A DNA stretch of 64,000 nt from Rhizobium acidisoli (GTDB lineage: Bacteria > Pseudomonadota > Alphaproteobacteria > Rhizobiales > Rhizobiaceae), in assembly GCF_002531755.2 (NCBI RefSeq), contig NZ_CP035001.1, positions 434,001 through 498,000 on the forward strand. The letters run 5' to 3'. Below, piece by piece: positions 17,697-26,904 of the stretch (its first letter is position 1; every line of letters starts with the position of its first letter). The translations under genes were made by a program, and so were the position numbers. The notes beneath the pieces are model-generated. The model made no database searches. It had not been told where the DNA came from and saw only the letters and a list, made by a program, of their open reading frames with translations.

Positions 17697-18116
17697 ATGA
17701 ACGATACTCCTAAACTGCAGGTGCGGCTTGTTGGTCGCGATGGCCGCCGTCGATATGACCCTGCGTCTCGTGATCTGCTCGTTGCAGCGTGTTTAGAACC
17801 CGGCGTTTCGGTCTCTCGGCTAGCACGGGAATACGGTGTGAATGCCAATCTCGTTCGTAAGTGGATAAAGAAGGAACTGGAGCAGCATCCTTCGCCATCG
17901 GTCTCGGCTTTTGTTCCAGTTCAGATTGCTCCAGCTATGCGGCCGGGTTCTGGCGGCGATTTACTGACGAAGAGCGTGGCGGCGGGCAAGCCGTGTCATG
18001 CATCCAAGGTGAGCGCACTCCTACCCAACGGGATCAGCCTGACCGTCGAGTGCGACGATGAGAGTCGACTGATCGCAATCATAGGAGCGTTGGGTCATGT
18101 TCAGACTGGGCGCTGA
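17697..18116 (+). CDS. tnpA: IS66 accessory protein TnpA
   Basis: A 139-residue DNA-binding accessory protein required for IS66 transposition. It has an HTH-like segment SVSRLAREYGVNANLVRKWIKKE, as in IS66 Orf1 proteins. The ATG at 17697 follows a hairpin that could limit read-through expression. The frame is open further upstream to 17661. It overlaps tnpB by 20 nt, indicating coupled translation. Confidence 0.85.
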   Translation: MNDTPKLQVRLVGRDGRRRYDPASRDLLVAACLEPGVSVSRLAREYGVNANLVRKWIKKELEQHPSPSVSAFVPVQIAPAMRPGSGGDLLTKSVAAGKPCHASKVSALLPNGISLTVECDDESRLIAIIGALGHVQTGR

Positions 18117-18450
18117 TCTGAAGGTCTACCTGCATCGAGAGCCCATCGACTTCCGGGCCGGCATCAACAGCCTTGCGGTCCTGGTCCAGGAGACGATGGC
18201 GTTGGACCCGTTTGCTCCCGCAGTTTTTGCCTTCTGCAATCGTCGCCGTGACCGGGTTAAGCTGCTGTTCTTTGACCGCTCGGGCTTTGTGTTGATCCTG
18301 AAGCGGTTGACGGAAGACAAGTTCCGATGGCCGCGCCGAGAGGCGGCGGTGGTTACACTGACGACCGAGCAGCTCCACTGGATTCTCGACGGGATTGATA
18401 TCGACGCGATGATCCGTCATCCGGTGCGGCAATATCAGATCGCCGGTTGA
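18097..18450 (+). CDS. tnpB: IS66 accessory protein TnpB
   Basis: A 117-residue IS66 Orf2 protein with the family phrases VYLHREPIDFRAGINSLA, KLLFFDRSGFVLILKRL and FRWPRRE. It is required for IS66 transposition; its mechanism is unclear and it is unrelated to IS200/IS605 TnpB nucleases. Intact. Confidence 0.95.
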   Translation: MFRLGADLKVYLHREPIDFRAGINSLAVLVQETMALDPFAPAVFAFCNRRRDRVKLLFFDRSGFVLILKRLTEDKFRWPRREAAVVTLTTEQLHWILDGIDIDAMIRHPVRQYQIAG

Positions 18451-18503
18451 AGGCGGCGAATTGAACTGTTGACGCAACGGGGCGGTTCAGATTCAAAACT
18501 GGG

Positions 18504-20093
18504 ATGACCCGAACCGGCGAGCCGAGCGTTGCAGAACTGATGGCGCAGTTGGCGGCAAATGCCGCCGAAATCGCTGCGCTCAAAGCTGAGAAGGAAGCGC
18601 TCTCGCGACGGGTCGTCAAGCTGGAAGAAGAACTGGCGCTCGCAAGGCTGCATCGATTTGCGCCGCGCAGCGAAAAGCACATTGACCGCCTCTTCAACGA
18701 AGCCGAAGAAGCCGCGGACGAGAGTGATCGTGATTATGGCGACGGCGTTGCCGATCTCCCGGATACAGGCCTGCCAGCAGTCGATGGCGCCGTGGGTAAA
18801 AAGCGGGGCCGCAGACCTCTACCAGAAGACCTGCCGCGCGAGCGTGTCGAATACGACCTTCCCCACGATCAGAAGGCCTGTCCATGCTGCAACAGCCAAA
18901 TGCATCGCATGGGCGAGGCCGTTACCGAGCAGCTCCATATCGAGGTCAAGGCAAAGGTCCTGCAGAATGTGCGGTTCAAGTACGCCTGCCGCCATTGCGA
19001 CCGTACCGGGATCAACACGCCTGTCGTTATCGCATCGATGCCGCCGCAACCATTGCCGGGCAGCATTGCCACCGCCTCGACACTGGCTTTCGCGCTCGTC
19101 CACAAATACGTCGATGGAACGCCGCTCTACCGCGTGGCTCAGACATTCGAGCGTGCCGGCGTTCCGATCAGCCGAGGTGCTCTCGCTCACTGGGTGATTG
19201 GCTCGAGTGAGAAGCACCTGCATCGTATTTATGACGCTCTGAAGCTGCGGCTTCGATCGCAGCCTCTTGTTCATGGCGATGAGACGACCGTTCAAGTCCT
19301 GAAAGAAAAGAACAAGGAAGCCACCAGCACGTCTTACATGTGGGCATACCGCAGCAGCGAGGACAGTGACGAGCCAATCGTGCTTCTCGATTATCAACCG
19401 GGCCGCGGTCAGGTCCACCCGCAGACCTTTCTCGGCGACTACCGCGGCATATTGGTGAGCGATGGCTATACAGCCTGGCGCACATTGCATGGCGCAACCC
19501 ATGTCGGATGCATGGCTCATTCACGGCGGCGCTTTGTCGAGGCTCTCAAAACCAGGAAGAATGGAGGCGGACCGCCGGAGCAGGCGCTCCGCTTCTTCGA
19601 GCAGCTCTATCGGATCGAAAAGCAGGCACGAGAGAGCAAGCCCAACACCGGTGAAACGCAGGCCGATTGCGTTCGCCGTTTCCGGCAACAGCATAGCTTG
19701 CCTGTCCTGGCCGCACTCAAGTCATGGCTCGACAATATCGCGCCAAAGGTCGTACCGGATACCAAGCTAGGCGATGCCGTGTCCTACACCCTGAACCAAT
19801 GGGATTATCTGACGCGCTACACCAGCGACGGCATGATGCCGATCGATAACAACATTCTGGAACGCGACATCAGAGTTTTTGCGACCGGAAGAAAATCTTG
19901 GCTGTTCAGCGATACCGCCGACGGAGCCAGGGCAAGCGCCGTGATCTACAGCCTGATGCTAACTTGCCGAGCCTGCGGCGTCGATCCGCTCTCCTGGCTG
20001 CGCCACGTGCTCACTGAGTTGCCTCAGCGCAAAGAAGCCGACGACATCGGCAACCTGCTGCCGTTCAACTTCTCCAAACCCTCCGCCGACTGA
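18504..20093 (+). CDS. tnpC: IS66 transposase TnpC
   Basis: A 529-residue DDE transposase. An N-terminal coiled coil (residues 10-45) is followed by a zinc-finger-like CPCCNSQMH and CRHCD region (about 125-165). The catalytic core includes LVHGDETTVQV, LVSDGYTAW with the downstream HVGCMAHSRRRF, and the late NNILERDIR segment. Intact and of standard length. Copy 2 matches it from residue 12 onward. Confidence 0.95.
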   Translation: MTRTGEPSVAELMAQLAANAAEIAALKAEKEALSRRVVKLEEELALARLHRFAPRSEKHIDRLFNEAEEAADESDRDYGDGVADLPDTGLPAVDGAVGKKRGRRPLPEDLPRERVEYDLPHDQKACPCCNSQMHRMGEAVTEQLHIEVKAKVLQNVRFKYACRHCDRTGINTPVVIASMPPQPLPGSIATASTLAFALVHKYVDGTPLYRVAQTFERAGVPISRGALAHWVIGSSEKHLHRIYDALKLRLRSQPLVHGDETTVQVLKEKNKEATSTSYMWAYRSSEDSDEPIVLLDYQPGRGQVHPQTFLGDYRGILVSDGYTAWRTLHGATHVGCMAHSRRRFVEALKTRKNGGGPPEQALRFFEQLYRIEKQARESKPNTGETQADCVRRFRQQHSLPVLAALKSWLDNIAPKVVPDTKLGDAVSYTLNQWDYLTRYTSDGMMPIDNNILERDIRVFATGRKSWLFSDTADGARASAVIYSLMLTCRACGVDPLSWLRHVLTELPQRKEADDIGNLLPFNFSKPSAD

Positions 20094-20172
20094 TAGAGCC
20101 GGATATCGCTTCGCAAAAAGAGCCCGTTCGGAGATGCCGCCAACGTCAATGTGCATGGAAAATCTCGCTTAC

Positions 20173-20199
20173 GAAAATGTAGCGGGCTGCAGTGCTCAT
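20173..20199 (-). pseudogene. 5' part of the DUF6894 gene split by IS66
   Basis: ATG at 20197-20199 begins MSTAARYIF and then meets the element. Bases 20173-20180 are the second duplication copy. Together with 17396-17613 it rebuilds a 78-residue protein without gaps. Confidence 0.75.
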
Positions 20200-20342
20200 T
20201 CGTCAGATCTAGGCGTTTTCAACGGCAGGCCAAGGACAGGTCTTGGCAAACTATTCAATTTAAACATGCAGCGGCCATCATGGTCACTGCGGTCTCTTGC
20301 GACATCGATAGGCCAACCGCCGAAAGCAGAAATTAAAAATGA

Positions 20343-20794
20343 ATGAAATCGTCTAACGCAGGGTACCAAAGCGATGCAGGGAAGGTGTCATGTCGGACGT
20401 TGGACGAGCTTGCCAGCAGTAGCGATAAAGTCGCACGCGAACTCGAACGCACTCTAAAAGTTTACCAAAATATTAAGGCTTCGCGTGGGCAGCCGCGCTC
20501 AATCGGCTATGAGCCGCGAGATATTCGAGAGCATGGAGCAATCCAGGTCATTGAGCGGCGGTCCGGAATCAAGGAGTGGCTTCTGGCCAAGATAGCTATG
20601 AGGCGATCGTTCTGAAGCACCCCGTCCGCTTTCGAGCGGAAATTGCTGCCATCGCCCAGCAGCGGATCGGCGAGGAGGAGGACCTTTACGGCCCGACGGC
20701 CGATCCGCTAGAACTCGACGAGCGGCAGGGGGAATCAGATGCCACCGAAAAAGCAATTGGCTGCAAGAGGGCGTGCATCGACTGTGAAGGGTGA
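20343..20794 (+). pseudogene. Unknown gene before the NACHT gene, single-base frameshift
   Basis: The first frame reads MKSSNAGYQSDAG...RGQPRSIGYEPRDIREHGAIQVIERR and then a poor tail. The second frame, entered near 20563, reads VRNQGVASGQDSYEAIVLKHPVRFRAEI and on to a stop at 20794. Restoring one base would give a 150-residue protein. It would overlap the NACHT gene by 56 nt, so the two are probably co-transcribed and translationally coupled. Family not recognised. Without repair, only the two fragments can be made. No strong ribosome site precedes 20343. Confidence 0.55.
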
Positions 20795-23525
20795 CGCCTT
20801 TGAACTGCGAGTGGTCCGATATTACGAGGCACTCGGCTATAGCATAAGCCGCGACCATCTGATCCTCGGGCATCAGGTCGACATCATGGCCCGCAAATAT
20901 GTGGGCGGGATCGGTCACGTTTCGATCATGGTCGAGGCTAAGGTTCGAGGAAAACCGCTTGGCGTCAATGACGTCAGGAATTTCAAGGGTGCCGCCGAGG
21001 ATCTACTCAACGCCCGCATCATCAATTCGGCGATCTTGATCACCGACGCGAAGATCACTCGGGAGGCGAAAATATCTCTTCCGACCGACATCATTCGAGC
21101 TGTGCATATCGACGCGCTCGAAAAGGACCTTTTCAACAGCTCCGAATCCTTGTTGCGCGTCAGCAGGGACTATCAGACCAATCGCATCTTCGAGCAATAT
21201 TATCCGTTGGCAGGGCGCATCGAGACAATCGAGGTCGACGATATCTCCGAACATTGCCTGCAGTGGGCGAGAACACACAGCTCCATGTTGGTTATCGTCG
21301 GAGATTTTGGCTCGGGCAAAACGACTATCGTCGATCGAGCCTTCTACGAGGCGGCTCAAAACAAGCTGAAGAATGACACGGCACCCTTTCCCGTCATGTT
21401 GCGGCTAAAGTCGCTGCGTCAGCATGATGGGCTCTGGAGTTTCGTGGAGGCGGCGCTTCGCGACCATCAATACATCACCCCTCCCCGCGCGATCTGGGAG
21501 GCGGAGCTTACCGTGGGGCGGCTAATCGTTTTTCTCGACGGGTTCGATGAAATATTCACCGGTGCGACGGTCGAAGACCGTGCCCGCTATCTGGCGATCC
21601 TCTCGCCCATCATACGCTCCCCGTCGGCCTGCATCCTGACAAGCCGTCCCACATTCTTCGAGTCTATCGCGGAGGTCTACAAACTCGCCCGGAACCACCT
21701 GGACAACCAGCCGACCCTGAAACATTTACCGAAAAGCGGAATCGACCGGGCCAAACTGGAAGAGGTTTTGTCCGGCGGGGCGATTGCGCCTCTGAGACAG
21801 CCAAGCAGCGCCAATGTCGTGACCATCTCACAGCTCGATCCCGCCACCATCCTGCAAGCGATAAGGGTCCGGGCCGACGAGATCCGCACACTGCTGAATA
21901 TGACGGTCGATGACTTTTATGGGCTGCTCTGCGAGATCTATGATCTCGAAGATCTGATGCGGCGGCCGCTCCTGCTTGATATGATTCTGAAGACGACGAT
22001 CAAGGGAGCGATCGATATACGCGGGACGGAAAAGGTTGGTGCCGCGACATTGTATGACATCTACACGCAGATGGCGGCACAACGGGACGAGAGCAAAGGA
22101 GAGCTTGGCCAGTACCTGAAGCTGGAGCAGCGGCTCGATGCGTGCCGCGCCATGGCACAGCGCATGAAGGAGAAAGGCGAGATCGTCCTCTCGATCGATG
22201 AACTTGCAACCTGCGTCGCCGGGGTGATCAAGCCAGGGTCGAGAAATCGCCAGTCGGGGCGGATCGATATCGATGGCGCGATCACTGACATTCGAACCTG
22301 CTCGTTCGTTCGGTTTGTCGACGACGGAACAATCTCGTTTACCCACCGCTCATTCTACGAGTTCTTCTTTGCCCAATCCATGATGATTACCGCAACCGAC
22401 AATCCGGAGCAGTTTTTCGACATACTGAACGCTCTGAATGATCGGGAAATCCTGTATTTTCTGAGCAGCTTCGTGCGGGACCAGAACGATTTTGCAGACT
22501 TTCTCCGCCAGAAGTTGAGGGCCGGCAAGACCGCAGGAGCGGGCCTTCAGAAGCTGGCCTTTGTATCAGGCGTCCTGTTGCGGCACGTCAACTTGATCGA
22601 TACTGATATTATCGGTGCTGAACTCTCGAAGATCAATGTCGACCAGGTCCACTTCAACGGGGTGCAGCTACGCAGATGCGCCTTTACGAAGGTAAAGGGA
22701 GCAGACTGGAAACTCAACAACGTGGCTTTCGACCATGGCGAGCTGCGTTCTGTCGTCCTCAAAAAGAGTACAGTTGTCGCCGATTGCAATGGATTTGCTG
22801 CCGAAGGTCTGGAGCTGTCCCAGTCGTCTCTCATCCTGGGTGGGCGCAACGTTTCGATAGATATGAGCAGCTTTGTCGAATGCAAGATCCGGCTGCGGAG
22901 TAATTCGTCGCTCGGCGATGTCAGCTTTATCCAATGTGGCCACGTCATTGTTGATGGCGATGTTCAGCTGGCGACGCGCCGCGTCCGGTTCGAGAAATCG
23001 AGCTGCTATTTTCAGTCCTGCGATCGCTGGCTTGCCGACGGCTCGGACCTTGAGTTGAGTGATTGTCTGATCGGCGGCGCAGTTTTTGCGACGTCGGACG
23101 TCCTCGGCGCCAGCCCGTTTTCGCGGTCACGGATCACGCTTCTGTCGTGTCACGGCATGGTTTTCTTGCGCGCCGATGAAACGTGCTCCTTTGAGGAGGC
23201 TGCGGAACTTTTGAAGGCCCGGAACCCAGAGCTCGTTGTCTTTGACGCTTTCAACCTGGAACCAGTGAAACGATCGTTCGAAATCAAGGCGCAGCCACGA
23301 GATCTGCGTTCCGATGAGGGGCTTGGTAAAGCTGGCCGAAAGCGTCGCTCGAAAGAGGCCGCAAAGGCGGTACCCTTCGACGCTGTGGCGATCGCCTTGC
23401 CCGAAGAAGTCCTCAACGAAATCCCCTCTCACTTCGAGATCCTGCGGGCCCTGCGGGAGGGATCCATTGATCCCACGCTTGTTTCCGAGCCGCTGAAACT
23501 TCTGATGAGACTGCCGGCGTCGTGA
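20739..23525 (+). CDS. NLR-like defence protein: Mrr-type nuclease, NACHT NTPase, pentapeptide-like C-terminus
   Basis: A 928-residue protein. Residues 15-130 look like an Mrr/type IV restriction-endonuclease domain with E22, D48 (HQVDI) and E66-A-K68, the PD-(D/E)xK triad. A NACHT-type STAND ATPase follows: Walker A GDFGSGKT (188-195), Walker B FLDGFDEI (265-272), sensor TSRPTFF (301-307) and the SFTHRSFYEFFFA motif (533-545). Residues about 600-800 are beta-rich with pentapeptide-like periodicity and are a likely sensor. Related architectures (bNACHT, Avs-like) sense phage proteins and activate the nuclease. GGGGGA precedes the ATG at 20739. Phage defence is inferred from architecture and neighbours. 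Confidence 0.85.
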   Translation: MPPKKQLAARGRASTVKGDAFELRVVRYYEALGYSISRDHLILGHQVDIMARKYVGGIGHVSIMVEAKVRGKPLGVNDVRNFKGAAEDLLNARIINSAILITDAKITREAKISLPTDIIRAVHIDALEKDLFNSSESLLRVSRDYQTNRIFEQYYPLAGRIETIEVDDISEHCLQWARTHSSMLVIVGDFGSGKTTIVDRAFYEAAQNKLKNDTAPFPVMLRLKSLRQHDGLWSFVEAALRDHQYITPPRAIWEAELTVGRLIVFLDGFDEIFTGATVEDRARYLAILSPIIRSPSACILTSRPTFFESIAEVYKLARNHLDNQPTLKHLPKSGIDRAKLEEVLSGGAIAPLRQPSSANVVTISQLDPATILQAIRVRADEIRTLLNMTVDDFYGLLCEIYDLEDLMRRPLLLDMILKTTIKGAIDIRGTEKVGAATLYDIYTQMAAQRDESKGELGQYLKLEQRLDACRAMAQRMKEKGEIVLSIDELATCVAGVIKPGSRNRQSGRIDIDGAITDIRTCSFVRFVDDGTISFTHRSFYEFFFAQSMMITATDNPEQFFDILNALNDREILYFLSSFVRDQNDFADFLRQKLRAGKTAGAGLQKLAFVSGVLLRHVNLIDTDIIGAELSKINVDQVHFNGVQLRRCAFTKVKGADWKLNNVAFDHGELRSVVLKKSTVVADCNGFAAEGLELSQSSLILGGRNVSIDMSSFVECKIRLRSNSSLGDVSFIQCGHVIVDGDVQLATRRVRFEKSSCYFQSCDRWLADGSDLELSDCLIGGAVFATSDVLGASPFSRSRITLLSCHGMVFLRADETCSFEEAAELLKARNPELVVFDAFNLEPVKRSFEIKAQPRDLRSDEGLGKAGRKRRSKEAAKAVPFDAVAIALPEEVLNEIPSHFEILRALREGSIDPTLVSEPLKLLMRLPAS

Positions 23526-23699
23526 CATCTACGCTGTCGCAAATGTCAGGCTTAGACGCGAAAGGAAGTCGAGAATTTTGCAAACATAGAAACATTTTCT
23601 TTTGCCCTCTTGCCCGCGATGGTCTGGCACAGCGCCTCTAGGTCGCAGACGACGCAATTCGCATCATGGGACCGAAAACGGAGCTGCTAAAGACGCTTT

Positions 23700-23954
23700 A
23701 TTGCCAGTCAAGGGGGCAATCGGCGCGGCGATTGGCATGCCCATCCGACTGCGCAAGATGCTGGATAAGTTACGCTGGAAGCGGAAGCAGCCGCCCCTGC
23801 CCTATTCCGGCAGTGCCGATATTGTCTGGGTTGAGCCGACCCTGATTGCCGAGATCGAGTTTCGCGCCTGGACGACGGACGGTAAGCTTCGCCATCCGCC
23901 CTACCAGGCTTGCGAGAACGACAGGACAATGCCGACGTCTTCCAGCTCGACTAG
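23700..23954 (+). pseudogene. LigD-type ligase C-terminal remnant, frameshifted
   Basis: PYSGSADIVWVEPTLIAEIE followed by FRAWTTDGKLRHPPYQ is the end of a LigD ligase OB domain. Near 23910 the phase shifts, and LRERQDNADVFQLD plus a stop (23952-23954) completes the normal LigD C-terminus in the next frame. The catalytic half is absent. It resembles, but is not a copy of, the intact ligase at 2.8-3.8 kb, so it derives from a different paralogue. Confidence 0.75.
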
Positions 23955-24015
23955 CGAAATCGGAGCCATACGCTAGATTGTCGTCCATCAGAGCGGGGCG
24001 GAGTAAATAGCTGGC

Positions 24016-24418
24016 ATGTGCAATCCTTATCGCATAGAAGACAAGGACTGGGTCGCGAGATGGGCCCAGGACGCCGAAAGCCTGATCGATCTGGTGCCGG
24101 CCTACCAGATGAACCCCGATCAGATGGGGCCGATTGTCCGCAAAACCGCCGACGAGAAAAAGCAGCTCGTCCACGCCCGCTGGGGACTGCCCTCTTCGCG
24201 CTTCACACTTGAGAAGGCCGCCAAAGCCAAAGGTGAGAAGCTCCAGGCCAAGGGCAAGTCTTTCGATCTCGAAGGGCTGATCCGGATGGAGGCTGATCGC
24301 GGCACGACCAATGTACAAAAGCTCAATTTTCCACACTGGAAACGGTGGTTCGGTGTCGAAAACAGATGCCAGCGTTTTGCAGACATCATCGGTGAAATGA
24401 CGACAAAAAAACTCCGGC
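24016..24418 (+). pseudogene. SOS-response-associated peptidase (SRAP/YedK) truncated by IS21
   Basis: It begins MCNPYRIEDKDW with the catalytic Cys2 of SRAP proteins, which crosslink to abasic sites in single-stranded DNA. Conserved parts LVHARWGLPS and NFPHWKRWFGVENRC follow. Homology stops at about 24372. The next 46 bases are unrelated, then IS21 begins. The C-terminal half with the active-site Glu/His is missing, so it is inactive. Adjacent LigD and SRAP genes are common in rhizobia, consistent with a former repair cluster. Confidence 0.8.
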
Positions 24419-24530
24419 TGTTGGTTTCCACGCAGAACTGAGCCGGTTAGGCGCATAATTTCCATTGAGAATTGAGCCATGTGAACCTTCCCCCAACGCG
24501 GTGAGCGACGGGGGCAACGGAGTGATCCAC

Positions 24531-26048
24531 ATGGGACTTTTAAATATCATCCGTCGGATGGCGCTTCGGGAGAAGCAGTCGATCCGCGAGATCAGCCGAC
24601 GAACCGGATTGTCGCGCAATACGATCGCGAAGTATTTGAGCGCCGGCACGATCGAGCCGAAGTTCACGGTACCGGAACGACCAAGCAAGCTTGATCCGTT
24701 CGCCGACAAACTCGCTGGCTGGCTGAAGACCGAGGCCGGGAGGTCACGCAAGCAGCGCCGAACGCTGAAGCAACTTCATGCCGATCTGATGGCTCTGGGC
24801 TTTACCGGGTCCTACGGCCGGGTCGCCGCCTTCGCCCGTGAGTGGCGGATTGAGCAGCAGATATCGGGCCGCGGCATATTCGTTCCGCTGTCTTTCCGCG
24901 CTGGCGAGGCATTCCAATTTGATTGGAGTGAGGACTATGCCGTGATCGGCGGCGAACGCACGAAGCTTCAGGTCGCCCACATCAAGCTATCGCACAGCCG
25001 AGCTTTTCTGATCAGGGCCTACCTGCTGCAAACCCACGAGATGCTCTTTGACGCTCATTGGCACGGCTTCCGCGTGTTCGGCGGTGTGCCTAGTCGCGGC
25101 ATCTACGATAACATGAAGACTGCAGTCGACCGTGTTGGCCGCGGCAAGGAGCGACAGGTCAATATCCGTTTCCTGGCAATGACGAACCACTACGTCTTTG
25201 CGCCTGAGTTCTGCAATCCCGCCGCGGGTTGGGAGAAGGGTCAGGTCGAGAAAAACGTCCAGGATGCCCGACCGCGGCTGTGGCAACAGATGCCGGACTT
25301 CCCGGATTTATTGGCGTTGAACGCATGGCTGGAACAGCATTGCCAAGACCTGTGGCGCGAGACCCAGCACGGCACTTTGCCCGGCACGATTGCGGACATC
25401 TGGGTCGCCGAGCAGGCTGCTCTGATGGCATTACCTGCCGCTTTCGATGGCTTTGTCGAACAGAGCAAGCGCGTCTCGCCGACTTGCCTGATTACCTTCG
25501 AGCGGAACCGCTACAGCGTGCCCGCGTCGTTTGCTAACCGGCCCGTCAGCCTGCGGATTTATCCGGAGCGGCTGGTCGTTGCGGCCGAGGGCAATATCCT
25601 ATGCGAGCATGCGCGGGTTATTGAGAGGAGTCACGACAAACCGCCGCGAACGATTTACGACTGGCGGCATTACCTTGCGGTCATCCAACGCAAACCTGGT
25701 GCCCTGCGCAATGGTGCGCCCTTCCTGGAATTGCCGTTGGCCTTTCGACGGCTGCAGGACCAGATGCTTCGCCGCCCTGGCGGTGATCGTGAGATGGTCG
25801 ATATCCTTGCTCTCGTTCTTCATCACGACGAACAGGTCGTCGTCAGGGCTGTGGAACTGGCTCTGGATGCGGGCGTAGCGACGAAGACGCATGTGCTGAA
25901 CCTGCTGCATCGGCTGATCGACGGCAAGACGACCGATGGCCCCGATATCGATACGCCACACGCGTTGACCTTGCTTCACGAACCCAAGGCCAATGTCGAG
26001 CGCTACGATGGTCTGCGCGTCCGGATCGGAGGTCGCCATGCGTCATGA
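24531..26048 (+). CDS. istA: IS21 transposase IstA
   Basis: A 505-residue DDE integrase-type transposase. N-terminal [23 protein letters not shown]. The catalytic core includes [12 protein letters not shown] and [10 protein letters not shown]. The start at 24531 ([15 protein letters not shown]) is the family start with GGAG upstream; the frame is open 22 codons further up. It overlaps istB by 11 nt. Intact. Confidence 0.95.
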   Translation: MGLLNIIRRMALREKQSIREISRRTGLSRNTIAKYLSAGTIEPKFTVPERPSKLDPFADKLAGWLKTEAGRSRKQRRTLKQLHADLMALGFTGSYGRVAAFAREWRIEQQISGRGIFVPLSFRAGEAFQFDWSEDYAVIGGERTKLQVAHIKLSHSRAFLIRAYLLQTHEMLFDAHWHGFRVFGGVPSRGIYDNMKTAVDRVGRGKERQVNIRFLAMTNHYVFAPEFCNPAAGWEKGQVEKNVQDARPRLWQQMPDFPDLLALNAWLEQHCQDLWRETQHGTLPGTIADIWVAEQAALMALPAAFDGFVEQSKRVSPTCLITFERNRYSVPASFANRPVSLRIYPERLVVAAEGNILCEHARVIERSHDKPPRTIYDWRHYLAVIQRKPGALRNGAPFLELPLAFRRLQDQMLRRPGGDREMVDILALVLHHDEQVVVRAVELALDAGVATKTHVLNLLHRLIDGKTTDGPDIDTPHALTLLHEPKANVERYDGLRVRIGGRHAS

Positions 26049-26832
26049 TCCTGCCAGCGCCGCAGTCGTCATCATGCTGCGTAGCCTGAAGATGTATGGC
26101 ATGGCCCAGGCTGTCACTGACCTGATCGAGCAAGGAGCCCCGGCTTTCGATGCGGCCGTGCCGATCCTGTCCCAGTTGCTGAAGGCCGAGATGGCCGAGC
26201 GCGAGGTCCGTTCCATCGCCTATCACATGAAGGCTGCTCGCTTCCCAGCCTACAAGGACATCTCCGGGTTCGACTTCGCCGCCAGCGAGATCAACGAAGC
26301 GACGGTGCGCCAGTTGCACCGATGCGAGTTCATGGACGGAGCGCATAATATTGTGCTTGTCGGCGGACCGGGCACAGGAAAAACACATGTCGCGACCGCC
26401 CTCGCAGTCCAGGCGATTGAGCATCATCGCCGAAAAGTTCGCTTCTTCTCGACCATAGAATTGGTCAATGCGCTCGAGCAGGAGAAGGCCAAAGGCAAGG
26501 CGGGCCAGATCGCTGAGACGCTGGTTCGCCTCGATCTGCTGATCCTCGATGAACTCGGATACCTTCCGTTCAGTGCCTCAGGCGGAGCGCTGCTCTTCCA
26601 TCTGCTGAGCAAGCTTTATGAACGCACCAGCGTCATCATTACCACCAACCTCAGCTTCAGCGAGTGGGCCACCGTCTTTGGGGACGCCAAGATGACGACC
26701 GCTCTGCTCGACCGCCTGACCCATCGTTGTCATATCCTGGAAACCGGCAACGACAGCTTCCGATTCAAAGCCAGCTCGGCTGCCGCAGCACAGAGGAAAG
26801 GAGAAAAAACCAATCCCTTGACCAAACCCTGA
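26038..26832 (+). CDS. istB: IS21 helper ATPase IstB
   Basis: A 264-residue AAA+ ATPase that selects the target and stimulates IstA. Walker A GGPGTGKT (109-116), Walker [13 protein letters not shown], and the conserved [13 protein letters not shown]. The start [14 protein letters not shown] overlaps istA. Intact. Confidence 0.95.
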   Translation: MRHDPASAAVVIMLRSLKMYGMAQAVTDLIEQGAPAFDAAVPILSQLLKAEMAEREVRSIAYHMKAARFPAYKDISGFDFAASEINEATVRQLHRCEFMDGAHNIVLVGGPGTGKTHVATALAVQAIEHHRRKVRFFSTIELVNALEQEKAKGKAGQIAETLVRLDLLILDELGYLPFSASGGALLFHLLSKLYERTSVIITTNLSFSEWATVFGDAKMTTALLDRLTHRCHILETGNDSFRFKASSAAAAQRKGEKTNPLTKP

Positions 26833-26904
26833 TCAGAAAACCATACTCAGAGGTGGCTCACTTCTCGGTGGAAAAACCGGCTCAGTTCCGCGTGGAAACC
26901 AACA

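Larger units (their letters stand above)
17614..20172 (+). mobile_element. Complete IS66-family insertion sequence (copy 1)
   Basis: The element is 2559 bp. It begins with GTAAGCG and ends with the inverse CGCTTAC, the IS66 hallmark, and is flanked by a perfect 8-bp duplication. It carries tnpA, tnpB and tnpC. A 9-bp inverted repeat with a 7-bp loop (17666-17690) lies just before tnpA and may control it. The right 1636 bp are repeated almost without change at 26905-28540. Confidence 0.93.
24419..26904 (+). mobile_element. IS21-family insertion sequence
   Basis: The element is 2486 bp with matching ends TGTTGGTTTCCACGC(A/G)GA and a further ACTGAGCCGGTT. A second internal repeat of the type gagaaNtgagcca is present at both ends, as usual for IS21. 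It carries intact istA and istB. No target duplication is seen: the left neighbour is the SRAP remnant and the right neighbour is the middle of an IS66 element. A deletion or recombination therefore accompanied or followed insertion. Confidence 0.88.
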
